NCBI GenBank assembly: GCA_016212515.1
Contig: JACRFZ010000024.1
Coordinates: 1 to 64,000, forward strand
Source: Candidatus Melainabacteria bacterium
GTDB lineage: Bacteria > Cyanobacteriota > Vampirovibrionia > Obscuribacterales > Obscuribacteraceae
Direction of reading: 5' to 3'
Length of the DNA stretch: 64,000 nucleotides
Shown: one piece after another, positions 16,785-25,733 of the stretch
Layout of the letters: every line of letters begins with the position of its first letter
Position numbering within the stretch: the first letter of the stretch is position 1
The notes under the pieces: generated by a model
Told to the model about the DNA's origin: nothing
Seen by the model: the letters and a program-made list of their open reading frames with translations, nothing else
Database searches by the model: none
Position numbers and translations under genes: made by a program

Positions 16785-17837
16785 TCATTTCGCTGCAGTG
16801 CGGGCATTGGCCAGGCCTTCGGCCCAGGGTCCTTTACTGAAAAGACTGAGAATGGTTTTGTTGGTGAGCGCGGCTGTAGAGTCACCGCTGGCGGCCTTGA
16901 CCGGTGCGCTTACCGTTATGCTCATACGCTCCTTCTCGGCTGGCGACGAATCCAGGTAGCGACAGCGAAAGGATGCCCAGGTCAGATCGAAATTGCTCAT
17001 GGCCAGCTTGGCCTGGGCGGACGGAGCGTTGATAAACTTGTCCCGCACCACACCGGCAAAGATCAGGCGGTTATCATCCTGGTCTACGGATTTGTCCGGA
17101 TGCTTTTTGGCGTAGAGAAAGCAGGTCATATCGCTATAAGCTTTAATGGCATCATCGGTGAGGGGTGGATTGCCTGGTTCGGCGATGCGGGAAGGACCAA
17201 TCAGCTCGGTGAATAATTCTTCGCTTTCGCCTGTCGCATCAAGCTTCGGTGCTGGCGCTTGAGGCTGGGCGGGGGCAGTTTGGCTGTCTGCCGGTGTAAG
17301 AGCCAGGGCGGTGGCCGTCTTGCCGTCGAAACTTGCCGCTTTGTCCGTTTTCAGAAGCCAGTGTCTGGTCAGGGCGCGGAAGAGCATGCGATAACTTTCT
17401 TTGTAGTCGATGCTGTGGTCTACCTTGGTTCTGATTTCTTGCCAGAGAGGGCTTATCCCCTGGTAAACCGGTACTTTGGCATCTAACTTAGATTTTATAA
17501 AGCGGCTCAGGTTTTCTTTCAGCTCAGGGCTCAGGGTTTCCAGTTTGCGCACGGCATTGCGGTCGTCGTCTTCGGGGCTGGAGGCGATGAGGGCGAAAAT
17601 TTCAAGCCAGCTGTCCAGATCGCTCAAGGCTTTCACCGTTGCGGCTGTCTTCGTTTGAGGCTTGGGTGGCGCCGGTTTGCTCTCGACCGGCTTAGTGGGA
17701 GCAATCGGGCTGACCGCTGCCGGTTTTTCGCTTTCTCCCTCGTAACCCCAGTCGGAGGCAGCGGCACCGGCCCTGCCGTTGATCAGCAAAAGGCACACCG
17801 CCAGGGGCGCAAGCCATGAATTACCGCTCAAGTTCAT
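16785..17837 (-). CDS. Secreted protein of unknown function
   Basis: 350 residues from the ATG at 17837, which has CGGAGC six bases upstream and gives a clean signal peptide (hydrophobic APLAVCLLLINGRAGAAA). A Pro/Lys-rich linker (SPIAPTKPVESKPAPPKP) leads to a helical region at about 75-175, a second Pro/Ala-rich linker near 200, and a C-terminal globular region that includes FLYAKKHPDKS and FDLTWASFRCRYL. No family recognised. It is convergent with the prenyltransferase and divergent from def. Confidence 0.7.
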   Translation of the reverse strand: MNLSGNSWLAPLAVCLLLINGRAGAAASDWGYEGESEKPAAVSPIAPTKPVESKPAPPKPQTKTAATVKALSDLDSWLEIFALIASSPEDDDRNAVRKLETLSPELKENLSRFIKSKLDAKVPVYQGISPLWQEIRTKVDHSIDYKESYRMLFRALTRHWLLKTDKAASFDGKTATALALTPADSQTAPAQPQAPAPKLDATGESEELFTELIGPSRIAEPGNPPLTDDAIKAYSDMTCFLYAKKHPDKSVDQDDNRLIFAGVVRDKFINAPSAQAKLAMSNFDLTWASFRCRYLDSSPAEKERMSITVSAPVKAASGDSTAALTNKTILSLFSKGPWAEGLANARTAAK

Positions 17838-17997
17838 AATTTGCTCCGACCTTAACAATGCTATTAGTGTATAAAAAAATCTCCCGCTTTATGATAACAT
17901 CGGCTAGAATGCTCATGTAGACGGGGGCTCGGGGCTTTTCCCTGAAATTGACGGAAGAGCCGCGCAATATGTCGCCAGAAGCCCCGGAGGCGGAGAA

Positions 17998-18615
17998 ATG
18001 GCCCAACTTAAACTGAGATATTATCCCGATCCTGTCCTTAAACAAAAGGCCAAGAAGATAACCATTGTTGATGGTTCTGTGCGGAAACTCGCCCAGGACA
18101 TGCTCGACACCATGTACAAAAGTGATGGCGTCGGCCTGGCGGCCCCGCAGATCGGCGTCTCTAAGAGGCTCATGGTCATTGATGTGAGCAGTGAGGATGA
18201 ACCGGCTAAACCGATAGTCTTTATCAATCCTGAAATAATCGAGCAAGACGGTGAAATGGTCGGGCAGGAGGGCTGTTTAAGCTTCCCCGACGTTTTCTTT
18301 GAAGTGAAGCGCTACAGTCGTGTGGTGGTGCGCTTCCAGAACCTTAAGGGGCAAACCCTCAAGTTGACTGCCGAAAATAACTTGCTTTGCCGCGCTATAC
18401 AGCATGAAATAGACCACCTCGACGGTCTGCTCTTCATTGAAAAGGCGGTTTCGCAGCTTAAATGCGATCTGGAAATGACTAAAGCCGGTTTGATTGATGG
18501 CGATGCCGATGCGTTGAGTCGCGAACTCTCTCAACAGTCGTCCCAGGTGACTAATGAGAATGAAGGTGAAACCATTAAGCTCAAGTCCGATAAGAAAGAA
18601 CACATCCTCAAATAG
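17998..18615 (+). CDS. def: Peptide deformylase
   Basis: 205 residues. Removes the formyl group from the N-terminal Met of nascent proteins. All three family motifs are present: GVGLAAPQ (44-51), EGCLSFPD (91-98) with metal ligand C93, and QHEIDHLDG (135-143) with ligands H136 and H140 and catalytic E137. GGAGGCGGAGAA precedes the ATG. The last 45 residues are a charged extension beyond the usual end. It leads a run of plus-strand genes reaching YvcK. No fmt gene is adjacent. Confidence 0.95.
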   Translation: MAQLKLRYYPDPVLKQKAKKITIVDGSVRKLAQDMLDTMYKSDGVGLAAPQIGVSKRLMVIDVSSEDEPAKPIVFINPEIIEQDGEMVGQEGCLSFPDVFFEVKRYSRVVVRFQNLKGQTLKLTAENNLLCRAIQHEIDHLDGLLFIEKAVSQLKCDLEMTKAGLIDGDADALSRELSQQSSQVTNENEGETIKLKSDKKEHILK

Positions 18616-18642
18616 CGATTTGAGCACGAGAAATTGATATAG

Positions 18643-19050
18643 ATGCGAGTCTTTGCATTGTGGAATCTCAAGGAGTACCCCGGGGGTATTGGGCATTTCG
18701 TCGCTTTCTTGCAGCGGCACCTTGCCAAAGCCGACGTGCTCCATCACTATGAGAAAGTGCGATCGGACCAGACTTTCGCCCCCATGAGAGAAGCTCTGTC
18801 GGTTGTTTATGATGACCTTAACAAGCCCTTAACTTGCCGGTTCTGCGGATTCGCCGTAATGTCATATAGTATGAGTGGTGGGTATAGCCTTCACTGCTGC
18901 TCCACCCAGGCCGGTAAGTATCTGAAGCGAGCCGGGTCCATTCAGGTTTTTGTCGATGACCTTCCCGAGCTGCCCGCTGCCTGCCTTGAGTCTAATTCCA
19001 TAGTTCTTAAGTGCAGTCAGGACCAGGGTACCGAGGCTGAGGTGAAATAG
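18643..19050 (+). CDS. Small Cys-containing hypothetical protein
   Basis: 135 residues. The C-terminal half has CRFC (65-68) and CC (85-86) separated by 16 residues, which could be a small metal-binding module. The N-terminus MRVFALWNLKEYPGGIGHFV looks globular. There is no strong ribosome-binding site, so the start is unsure. It sits between def and the RapZ C-terminal gene, 27 and 22 bases away. No family recognised; the assignment as a gene rests on spacing, composition and lack of a better frame. Confidence 0.5.
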   Translation: MRVFALWNLKEYPGGIGHFVAFLQRHLAKADVLHHYEKVRSDQTFAPMREALSVVYDDLNKPLTCRFCGFAVMSYSMSGGYSLHCCSTQAGKYLKRAGSIQVFVDDLPELPAACLESNSIVLKCSQDQGTEAEVK

Positions 19051-19072
19051 TTCCAACCAGGAGTATTGCTTT

Positions 19073-19549
19073 TTGAATCGCGACGATAACTCTAGCCAAT
19101 CTCACAGTGCCGCCTCTGGACGGCGATTGGTTCGTGTGGTTTCCTTCGGGTTCAAGAAAGCCGCTCCTCCCGTTGATGCCAATCTCCTTTTTGATGTGCG
19201 CTTCCTCAAGAATCCATACTGGGTGGAAGAATTGAGACCTTTAACCGGTCTCGATTTGCCTGTGCGAAGCTATGTTATGGAGCAAGACTTAGCCAGGCAA
19301 TTCCTTTCCAATCTCTTGCAGATGGTGGAACAGGTGATGCCGTCCATGTTTGAGACTAAGAGCAATGTTTTCACTATTGCACTTGGTTGCACCGGCGGTC
19401 AGCATCGCTCGGTTTCAGTTGCCGAGACACTGGCTCAGGAGTTGCAAAAGCGTTACCCGGAAGTAGCTCTGGAAGTGCAACACCGGGAATTGCACCAGCC
19501 AGTCGAAATGACCGTCAAAAGTACTTCTTCTGCCGCCGGTGGGGGCTAA
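19073..19549 (+). CDS. Stand-alone RapZ C-terminal domain protein
   Basis: 158 residues from TTG, with AGGAG ten bases upstream. SFGFKKAAPPVDANLLFDVR, FLKNPYWVEELRPLTGLD and IALGCTGGQHRSVSVAE align with the C-terminal domain of RapZ/YvcJ, which in E. coli RapZ binds GlmZ/GlmY RNA and the GlmS precursor signal. The N-terminal P-loop kinase-like domain (about 150 residues, Walker A GxSGxGKS) is absent here and is not encoded upstream. The neighbour is YvcK, the usual partner of RapZ in bacterial genomes, so this is a domain-reduced version of the normal rapZ-yvcK pair. It probably binds RNA or a metabolite; the exact role is unknown. Confidence 0.85.
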   Translation: MNRDDNSSQSHSAASGRRLVRVVSFGFKKAAPPVDANLLFDVRFLKNPYWVEELRPLTGLDLPVRSYVMEQDLARQFLSNLLQMVEQVMPSMFETKSNVFTIALGCTGGQHRSVSVAETLAQELQKRYPEVALEVQHRELHQPVEMTVKSTSSAAGGG

Positions 19550-19552
19550 CTG

Positions 19553-19792
19553 ATGATGAAGTCTTTCATTCTAGTTTTCTTTCTCGCTATTTGTTCCATT
19601 GTATTTGGTACATTGTGGATCCTCGATGGGCACCCGGTTTTGCCCATTCAGCTTTTCCTGCACGAGATCGTATCCGATACGGCCGCCGTTTTGCCCAGTA
19701 AGGTTAACGGTATCATCGCCATTTCGGTTGGTTCGACTTGCCTTTTGGGCGCCATGGTGCGCCTCACGCAGATGCTTCGCGAGGCTAACTGA
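19553..19792 (+). CDS. Truncated tandem duplicate of the YvcK membrane anchor
   Basis: 79 residues with two hydrophobic segments, about 5-24 and 53-69. Residues 6-75 match residues 21-90 of the next gene (YvcK) at about 56 of 70 positions by hand alignment, including an unbroken identical run of 21 around LPSKVNGIIAIS. The DNA is also closely similar. The frame ends just before the catalytic domain would begin. Its TGA overlaps the ATG of yvcK by one base (TGATG), so the two are coupled. It is intact and could be a small membrane partner of YvcK or a decaying duplicate. Confidence 0.75.
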   Translation: MMKSFILVFFLAICSIVFGTLWILDGHPVLPIQLFLHEIVSDTAAVLPSKVNGIIAISVGSTCLLGAMVRLTQMLREAN

Positions 19793-21213
19793 TGAAGCGC
19801 TCTTTTGACTATCGCGTAAGAAGCTTGATGCTGCCGGGGTTGAAGCGCTACATCCTGGTTATTCTGGTTAGCATTTGTGCCATTGTATTTGGTGTGCTGT
19901 GGCTGCTCGATAAGCATCCGGTTTTGCGAATTCAGAAGTTTCTGCACGAAGTGGTTTCAGATACGGCAGCCGTTTTGCCAAGTAAGGTAAACGGTATCAT
20001 CGCCATTTCGGTTGGATCGATTTGCCTTTTGGGCGCCATGGTACGCATTACACAGACTCTTCTTGGGGCCTATTTGCCTGAAGACAGAGAGGCTATTCCC
20101 GATGTGTTGTACAGGAGGCGCTATCTGGAGCGTGGACCGAAGGTAGTGGTGGTCGGTGGCGGTACCGGACTGTCCAACCTGCTGAACGGGCTGAAACGTT
20201 ACTCTAACAACCTCACTGCCATTGTCACGGTCGGTGATGATGGCGGCAGCTCAGGGCGTCTCAGGCAGGAACTGGGTGTTTTACCTCCGGGCGACATTAG
20301 AAACTGCATCACCGCTCTTGCCGACCAGGATAAGATCGTAACCGAACTTTTTCGCTATCGATTTTCCTCAGGCGAGGGGCTGGAAGGGCATAGTTTCGGC
20401 AATCTTTTCATCACCGCTCTTTGTGCCGTCACCGGCGGTGATATCATTCAGGCTACGCGCACGGCCAGCCGCGTGTTGAATAGTTGCGGGCAAGTCTTGC
20501 CTTCCACTCTTTCCAGTTTGACGCTCACCGCCGAGTATACCGACGGCAGCAAGGTTACCGGCGAGTCTTCCATTACCGAAATGGGTAAGCGTATTCGGTC
20601 AATCACCTGTGAGCCGGCTCAACCGGAGGCCGTGGCGGAAGCTGTGGAGGCAATTATGGAGGCCGAGCTGATCGTGCTTGGTCCGGGTAGTCTCTATACA
20701 TCCATTATTCCTAATTTGCTCGTACCTGGTATTGTGTCTGCCATCAGAGAGGCACAGGCGCGGAAGATTTATATCTGTAACGTCATGACACAGCCGGGTG
20801 AGACCACCGGCTACTCCGTCGGAGACCATGTGGAAGCGCTCCTGGCCCATGCCGGACCGGTTAGAACTCCTGCCGGCAGGCTGTTGCATGCCGTTTTGGT
20901 AAACGAATCCGAGGGCGGTCGAGAGAACGAAGTGCGTTATGACCCGGAGAAGGTCAAGGAGCTCGGCTTGACTTTGCTGAGGCGCCCGTTGACAAGTGCC
21001 ACGGCGGTATCCCATCACGACAGTACCCGCTTGGCAAGGGCGATAATTATGTGGCTCTTCCGCACCGGCAGAACTCGCACTGCCCGTGTTCGGTCCGGCA
21101 CGGCTCCCAAGCCCAAGGTCAAACAGGCTGATACTAAAGAGTCTGGTGTCTTGAAGACTGAGATTGCTGCCAACAGCAAAGAAGTTGCCTCCCCAACGAA
21201 CGCTACTCTATAA
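19792..21213 (+). CDS. yvcK: YvcK/CofD-like gluconeogenesis-cell envelope factor with N-terminal membrane anchor
   Basis: 473 residues. After two membrane segments (about 20-39 and 67-86), residues from about 117 carry KVVVVGGGTGLSNLLNGLK, then TVGDDGGSSGRLRQELG, PPGDIRNCI, and GHSFGNLFI, the hallmarks of YvcK (2-phospho-L-lactate transferase-like fold). In Bacillus and mycobacteria YvcK/CuvA binds UDP-GlcNAc and is needed for growth on gluconeogenic carbon and for correct cell shape. The usual YvcK has about 320 residues without membrane segments; membrane-anchored forms occur in some cyanobacteria and actinobacteria. The C-terminal 50 residues are basic and disordered. Confidence 0.9.
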   Translation: MKRSFDYRVRSLMLPGLKRYILVILVSICAIVFGVLWLLDKHPVLRIQKFLHEVVSDTAAVLPSKVNGIIAISVGSICLLGAMVRITQTLLGAYLPEDREAIPDVLYRRRYLERGPKVVVVGGGTGLSNLLNGLKRYSNNLTAIVTVGDDGGSSGRLRQELGVLPPGDIRNCITALADQDKIVTELFRYRFSSGEGLEGHSFGNLFITALCAVTGGDIIQATRTASRVLNSCGQVLPSTLSSLTLTAEYTDGSKVTGESSITEMGKRIRSITCEPAQPEAVAEAVEAIMEAELIVLGPGSLYTSIIPNLLVPGIVSAIREAQARKIYICNVMTQPGETTGYSVGDHVEALLAHAGPVRTPAGRLLHAVLVNESEGGRENEVRYDPEKVKELGLTLLRRPLTSATAVSHHDSTRLARAIIMWLFRTGRTRTARVRSGTAPKPKVKQADTKESGVLKTEIAANSKEVASPTNATL

Positions 21214-21233
21214 TTGGTTCTCACTTATGGAGA

Positions 21234-21722
21234 ATGATTATGACAACCGGCGTTGAAATGAAAGAAAAGGTCGGACCAGCTCTCGGTCGCATTGCCTCAG
21301 GTGTCTATATCGTCACTGTAGGAGGCAAGGACGATCGGGATGGTATGTTGGCTACCTGGATCTGTCAGAGCGGTTTTGCGCCACCATCGGTAGTGCTGGT
21401 GGTAAATAAAGAGAGAGAAATTCTCAAGCGTCTCGCCATTGGCGCCAACTGTGCCGTCAACGTGCTGTCCAAGAGCAATATGGACATTTTTAAAGCCTTT
21501 GCCAAGCCTCACAATGAAGGCAAGTTTGAAGGTCTGGACTTGCTGGAAGGCACGGCTTGCCCCGTATTTTCCTCTTGTATCAGTTATATGCAAGTGCAGA
21601 TCAAATCTAGCACCGATGCCGGCGATCACGTTGTGCTGGTGGCAGAAGTGCTGGACGGCGCCGTATTGAACGGCGACGCTGAGCCCATGGTGCACCTGCG
21701 CAAAAACGGCTTCCAGTACTAA
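21234..21722 (+). CDS. Flavin reductase-like domain protein
   Basis: 162 residues, a single FMN-binding split-barrel domain. ALGRIASGVYIVTVGG, DGMLATWICQSGFAPPSVVLVVN, NCAVNVL and DAGDHVVLVAEV follow the flavin reductase-like family and are closest in style to the C-terminal NAD(P)H:flavin oxidoreductase module of cyanobacterial flavodiiron proteins. It is encoded alone here. GGAGAATG(ATT)ATG forms the start region. It ends with a four-base convergent overlap with the patatin gene. Likely NAD(P)H-dependent flavin reduction; partner unknown. Confidence 0.85.
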   Translation: MIMTTGVEMKEKVGPALGRIASGVYIVTVGGKDDRDGMLATWICQSGFAPPSVVLVVNKEREILKRLAIGANCAVNVLSKSNMDIFKAFAKPHNEGKFEGLDLLEGTACPVFSSCISYMQVQIKSSTDAGDHVVLVAEVLDGAVLNGDAEPMVHLRKNGFQY

Positions 21723-22636
21723 GCTGTAACCGGCATCTCAACTTCGTTCATGAGCGCCAACTGTTCGCGTGCGTCGTCATAACCCTGCCTTATCAACTTA
21801 CGGGACAGTTCCGGATTGATTTCCAATAGGTTGGTATTGACGCCTTTCTTGGGTTGAAAGACCTTGATTTTGACTTGCTTCCGCCCTATGGATTCTTTAG
21901 ACCCCGACTCCACCAGGCGGTTGTAAAGCTGGGCTGATTCAATTTCTTTCCTCGCCGAGGCATCAAGAACGATGTCCAGGCAGCGTACCAGCACCTCGAA
22001 CATGTTTACCGGGCAAACATTGATTTGCTCGGGGTGTAGAAGGACCATATAAACTTCATCGGCCCCGAGATGGATAGCAGTTTCCATGGGCGTATTGCGT
22101 ACCAGCCCACCGTCTATCCAGAGACCTTTGCCGTGTATATGGCGGGGAGGAAAGGCCATGGGAATGGCTGAAGTAGCCATGAGAACGTCAATAAGTTCAT
22201 TGGTGGACATGATTTCATCAATGGTTATGAGCTTGGTTTGCAAGCTGCATAGATCTGTAGTGCACCAACCCACCTTGGTTTTGCTGGCTTTCAGTTTCTG
22301 CAGGTTTATCTCCCGGCGCAGAATTTCCTCCAACCCCTGGGTGTCCAATAGACCGAGTTTGTGTCCGAGCACCAGTCGCCCAACCTGATGGGCGGACGGC
22401 AGGGCAAAGACATCTTTGCTTTTAATTTGGCACCAGAGTTCTTCCAGGCGGGTCTGGTCCCCCTGGGCATAAATGGCTGCATTGATGCCGCCGATACTGG
22501 TTCCGAAGGCCAGGTCGAATTCGAGACCGGCTTGCTTGAGGGCCTTAATTACACCCACCTGGTAGGCGCCTCTGCCGCCGCCGCCCGGCAAGACAAGCGC
22601 GCGCATGGGTTTATGCGTTCCTTCCCTGGCTGTCAT
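21719..22636 (-). CDS. Patatin-like phospholipase
   Basis: 305 residues. The patatin Ser-Asp dyad is clear: oxyanion loop PGGGGRGAYQ (17-26), nucleophile elbow GTSIGG (45-50, S47) and IDGGLVRNTP (174-183, D175). The family hydrolyses acyl esters of phospholipids or related lipids. There is no signal peptide or membrane segment, so it is probably cytoplasmic or peripheral. AAGAAGG precedes the ATG. It is divergent from the FAD monooxygenase across about 290 bases. Confidence 0.92.
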   Translation of the reverse strand: MTAREGTHKPMRALVLPGGGGRGAYQVGVIKALKQAGLEFDLAFGTSIGGINAAIYAQGDQTRLEELWCQIKSKDVFALPSAHQVGRLVLGHKLGLLDTQGLEEILRREINLQKLKASKTKVGWCTTDLCSLQTKLITIDEIMSTNELIDVLMATSAIPMAFPPRHIHGKGLWIDGGLVRNTPMETAIHLGADEVYMVLLHPEQINVCPVNMFEVLVRCLDIVLDASARKEIESAQLYNRLVESGSKESIGRKQVKIKVFQPKKGVNTNLLEINPELSRKLIRQGYDDAREQLALMNEVEMPVTA

Positions 22637-22751
22637 AGGCTACCTTCTTGTTTTGATAAGTGCTGAGTAAAGAGTTTGAACCAGTGCCCGCTCTGCCCCG
22701 GCAGGCCTAACCCTATCCTAAGTTATGGCTTTTCATCTGGCAATAAGCAAT

Positions 22752-22790
22752 AAGGATGGTCCTGCCTGATCTGCCGGAAAAACCATCCTT
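22752..22790. promoter_or_regulatory. Hairpin in the divergent patatin/monooxygenase intergenic region
   Basis: AAGGATGGT at 22752-22760 is the reverse complement of ACCATCCTT at 22782-22790, a 9-bp stem with a 21-base loop. It lies in a region that must hold divergent promoters, so an operator or leader hairpin is more likely than a terminator. A TATAAT at 22847-22852 could be a -10 for the monooxygenase, but I see no good -35 partner. Confidence 0.3.
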
Positions 22791-22923
22791 CGGGCCTCAA
22801 TCTTGGGAGTTAGTGTGGATTATGAACGGCCGTGCAATCAAGAGTCTATAATTGCCGGATTAAGTTAAGCGGAGCCACTGTTCTTATTTGAAATTCGTCG
22901 GTTCCAAGGTAAAGGGAGGGATT

Positions 22924-24669
22924 ATGACACTGCCAGTTTTAATTGCCGGTGCCGGTCCTACCGGTCTCACCCTGGCATGCGACCTCTTGAGCCGGGGCAT
23001 TGAGTTTCGCATTATCGACAAGGCTCCTGTCGCTACAGCGTTTTCCAAAGCTATTGTGCTTCATGCCCGTACTCTTGAGCTTCTCGAGAATATGGGTCTG
23101 GTCGATCCTTTTCTTGAGCAGGGGTTGCCCATTCGGGGCAGCAATTTCTATGCCGGCGGCAAGCGCATCGTCCATCTCAATATGGATGAAATTGAGTCAC
23201 ATTATAAATTCGCCCTCTCCATCCCGCAGAGTAAAACTGAGGAGATCCTCAGCCGAAAACTCGAGGCGGGGGGCTGCAAAATTGAGCGCAATCTGGAACT
23301 GGTAGAGTTGGTTGAGAAGGGTGAACTGGTGGAAGCCAGGCTCCGCTGCAAGAATGATGACGGTAGTGATACAGGTGCGGAGGAAGTAGTTCAGTGCCGC
23401 TATCTGGTCGGCGCCGACGGAGCCCATTCGACGGTGCGCAAACAGTTGGGAATTGCTTTTGAGGGCTCCGAATACGAAGAGGTTTTTGGTGCTGCCGATG
23501 TAGCCTGTGACATCCAGGGCGATGAAATGCATGGTTACCTCTCGGACGAAGGTGCCGTGGTTTTCTTCCCTTTTGGTGACGGACGGTTTCGGATCATATT
23601 CAGCATGAGCGATGGCACCGCAGACAGTGCGCAGATCAATACCGATCAGCCTCTCACCATGGAGACTGTGGAGTCCGTTGTGAAAGTGCGTGGTCCCAAG
23701 AACATCAAAGTCGAGGATCCGCACTGGCTCAGTTGGTTTCGCATTCACAAACGTTTCGCCGCTTCCTATCGACGGGGGCGGGTGTTTATTTGCGGGGATG
23801 CCGCTCACATTCACAGCCCTATTGGCGGTGTAGGCATGAACACCGGGATGCAGGACGCCATCAATCTGGGATGGAAGCTGGCCCTTTCCATCAAAGGGCT
23901 TTCCGAAGAGGACCTGCTCGATACTTACGAAGAGGAGCGGCGCAAAGTCGGGCAGTCGGTGCTTAAAGGCACCCATATGGCAACCAAATTCGTCACCTTG
24001 AGACATCCCGTGGCCCTCAATATTCGTAATTCGCTTATGCACATGCTGGCTTCTCATGAGCTTGTACAACAGCGAATTTTGCGCACCGGTAGTTTGACCG
24101 GGGTCTCTTACCGCTCCAGCTCACTTTCCTGTGAGTGTCATCCTCCCCTCGACGACTCCCTCGGTCGCACTCTGCGACTTTCCGACGACGATGGAGAAGA
24201 AAAGCCGGGGCTTGGCGCCTGGATTGAGTTTGCCCGGGCTCCTGTGGCCGGCGACCGGGCTCTTGACGGTGAGTGTCGCGATGAACAGGGCAACGAGCGC
24301 AGGCTCTATCAGTATCTTAATTCGGAGCGTTTCCAGTTATTACTCTTTGATGGATTTGTGGCTTCTTCCGATGGGTATTCCGGCTTTACTAAGATTGAAA
24401 GCCATATCAATAACTACTTCCCGGACCTGATTGACGTGCATGTGGTGGTGCCGGAGGCTTTCGGGGCACTGACTTTGCCGCCTTATAAGTCGGTCATTTA
24501 CGACTTTGAAAGATCGCTGCATAAGACCTATGGAGCCAGTTCCGAGTGTCTTTATTTGCTGCGCCCGGATGGCTATATCGGGTTTCGCTCCCAGCCTGCT
24601 AATTTAGATGAGCTTGTAAAGTACCTGACTGGTATTTTTCTTATGACCGTAGTCAAGCCTAACTGCTAA
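22924..24669 (+). CDS. FAD-dependent aromatic monooxygenase (PheA/TfdB/UbiH class)
   Basis: 581 residues from the ATG at 22924, preceded by GGGAGGG. It has the Rossmann GAGPTGL motif at the N-terminus, the DG motif YLVGADGAHSTVR, and the second FAD motif GDAAHIHSPIGGVGMNTGMQDA, which together define class A flavoprotein monooxygenases. The C-terminal part (about 420-580) resembles the thioredoxin-like dimerisation domain of phenol hydroxylase-type enzymes, ending with LLRPDGYIGFRS. The substrate is probably an aromatic or quinone-like compound; nothing in the neighbourhood identifies it. The end overlaps the convergent TPR gene by four bases. Confidence 0.88.
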   Translation: MTLPVLIAGAGPTGLTLACDLLSRGIEFRIIDKAPVATAFSKAIVLHARTLELLENMGLVDPFLEQGLPIRGSNFYAGGKRIVHLNMDEIESHYKFALSIPQSKTEEILSRKLEAGGCKIERNLELVELVEKGELVEARLRCKNDDGSDTGAEEVVQCRYLVGADGAHSTVRKQLGIAFEGSEYEEVFGAADVACDIQGDEMHGYLSDEGAVVFFPFGDGRFRIIFSMSDGTADSAQINTDQPLTMETVESVVKVRGPKNIKVEDPHWLSWFRIHKRFAASYRRGRVFICGDAAHIHSPIGGVGMNTGMQDAINLGWKLALSIKGLSEEDLLDTYEEERRKVGQSVLKGTHMATKFVTLRHPVALNIRNSLMHMLASHELVQQRILRTGSLTGVSYRSSSLSCECHPPLDDSLGRTLRLSDDDGEEKPGLGAWIEFARAPVAGDRALDGECRDEQGNERRLYQYLNSERFQLLLFDGFVASSDGYSGFTKIESHINNYFPDLIDVHVVVPEAFGALTLPPYKSVIYDFERSLHKTYGASSECLYLLRPDGYIGFRSQPANLDELVKYLTGIFLMTVVKPNC

Positions 24670-25628
24670 TCGCTGCGGAAAGGCACAGCATCAAAGCGAC
24701 TTTTCTCGAACTTGAGCTGAGCTTCCTTATCCCGGTCGGCAAGCTCTTTGTTGCCGATTTTTCGATAGAGTTGCGCTCTAAGCTCGTAGGCGTTGGAGAG
24801 GCTGGAGGCGAAGGAGGCCTGGGCGGCGTCGGGCTGGGGTCTGGAGGCGTGACTGATGACCGTGGTGAAATCGGCAATGGCTTCCTTGGGTTTATTGAGG
24901 AAGCGATAGGTGAGACCTCTCATGAAGTAAGCATCGGTGAGATTGGAATTGATTTTGATGGCTTGAGAATAATCCTGAAGGGCCTCTGGCAATTTGCGCA
25001 AACGAGAATAGGTCTCGCCTCTCTGGAAGTAGATGTAAGCCAGTCTGCTCTTGTCTGCCTGCGGAATTTTCAGGGTCTGTGCAAAGAGGAGCAGAGCCCG
25101 GTCGTACTGCTTCAACTCGCGATTTAGAAAGGCTTCTTCCCAGAGGATATTGATTGTCGTATCCTGGTTGGCAAATTTTCTAGCCAGTTCTAACTCAGTC
25201 AGGGCCGCCTGCCATTTCTGCTCGAACTGGTAAAAGCGGCTTTTGCCGATATGGGCCTGCGCGCACCTGGGGTCTAAAGAGAGAGCCCGGTCGAAATCTT
25301 TGCGGGCCAGTTCAAAGTCTCCTTCATTTATGTAGGCGTTGCCTCGCCGCACATAAGCGAGCGGGTCGCCGGCATGCGCTTTGACCAGTGCTTCTATCTG
25401 CTGGAAGTTAAGACGTTTGCCTCCACCGGATAGATCTTCGAATCTTCTTCCCGGTCCATAAAGCAAGCCGAGTTCCGTGGCTTGCTTGACCAGGGCATTC
25501 AGGTTTGAATTCGTATTCGCATTATTGCTTTTGGCTTTGTCTGCGGCTGTTGCCGGCTCCGGGTAGGCAGGCAAAAGCAGAAGTCCAAGAGAGAAACAGA
25601 GGACGGAGGCTTTGGCCTTGAAGATCAT
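24666..25628 (-). CDS. Secreted TPR-repeat protein
   Basis: 320 residues with an N-terminal signal peptide (VLCFSLGLLLLPAYPEPATA). After an Asn/Ser-rich linker, about five or six tetratricopeptide units can be followed, for example ALVKAHAGDPLAYVRRGNAY, DFDRALSLDPRCAQAHIGKS, YSQAIKINSNLTDAYFMRG and ELRAQLYRKIGNKELADRD. TPRs mediate protein-protein binding. It is the same class as the TPR gene at 31800. It lies downstream of sucCD on the same strand but is separated by a strong terminator. Confidence 0.85.
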   Translation of the reverse strand: MIFKAKASVLCFSLGLLLLPAYPEPATAADKAKSNNANTNSNLNALVKQATELGLLYGPGRRFEDLSGGGKRLNFQQIEALVKAHAGDPLAYVRRGNAYINEGDFELARKDFDRALSLDPRCAQAHIGKSRFYQFEQKWQAALTELELARKFANQDTTINILWEEAFLNRELKQYDRALLLFAQTLKIPQADKSRLAYIYFQRGETYSRLRKLPEALQDYSQAIKINSNLTDAYFMRGLTYRFLNKPKEAIADFTTVISHASRPQPDAAQASFASSLSNAYELRAQLYRKIGNKELADRDKEAQLKFEKSRFDAVPFRSD

Positions 25629-25674
25629 GATCCGGGTCCGAGAGAATTTGACCCTTACATTTTAACGCCTGAGA

Positions 25675-25719
25675 AAGGAGAAAGCCTGATACTGATACGG
25701 TATCAGGCTTTCTCCTTTA
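25675..25719 (-). terminator. Strong terminator downstream of sucCD
   Basis: Bases 25675-25693 pair perfectly with 25701-25719, a 19-bp stem closed by the seven-base loop TGATACG. It starts 15 bases after the sucD stop and before the TPR gene, all on the minus strand. The stem ends in a short A/T run at both sides, so it could work in either direction. It isolates sucCD from the TPR gene. Confidence 0.85.
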
Positions 25720-25733
25720 TTTGTTCAGCCTAC

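Noticed and set aside
19553..19792. Calling the short YvcK-like gene a pseudogene
   Set aside because: The frame is intact, starts with ATG and is coupled to yvcK; both options remain open but the evidence favours an expressed small gene.
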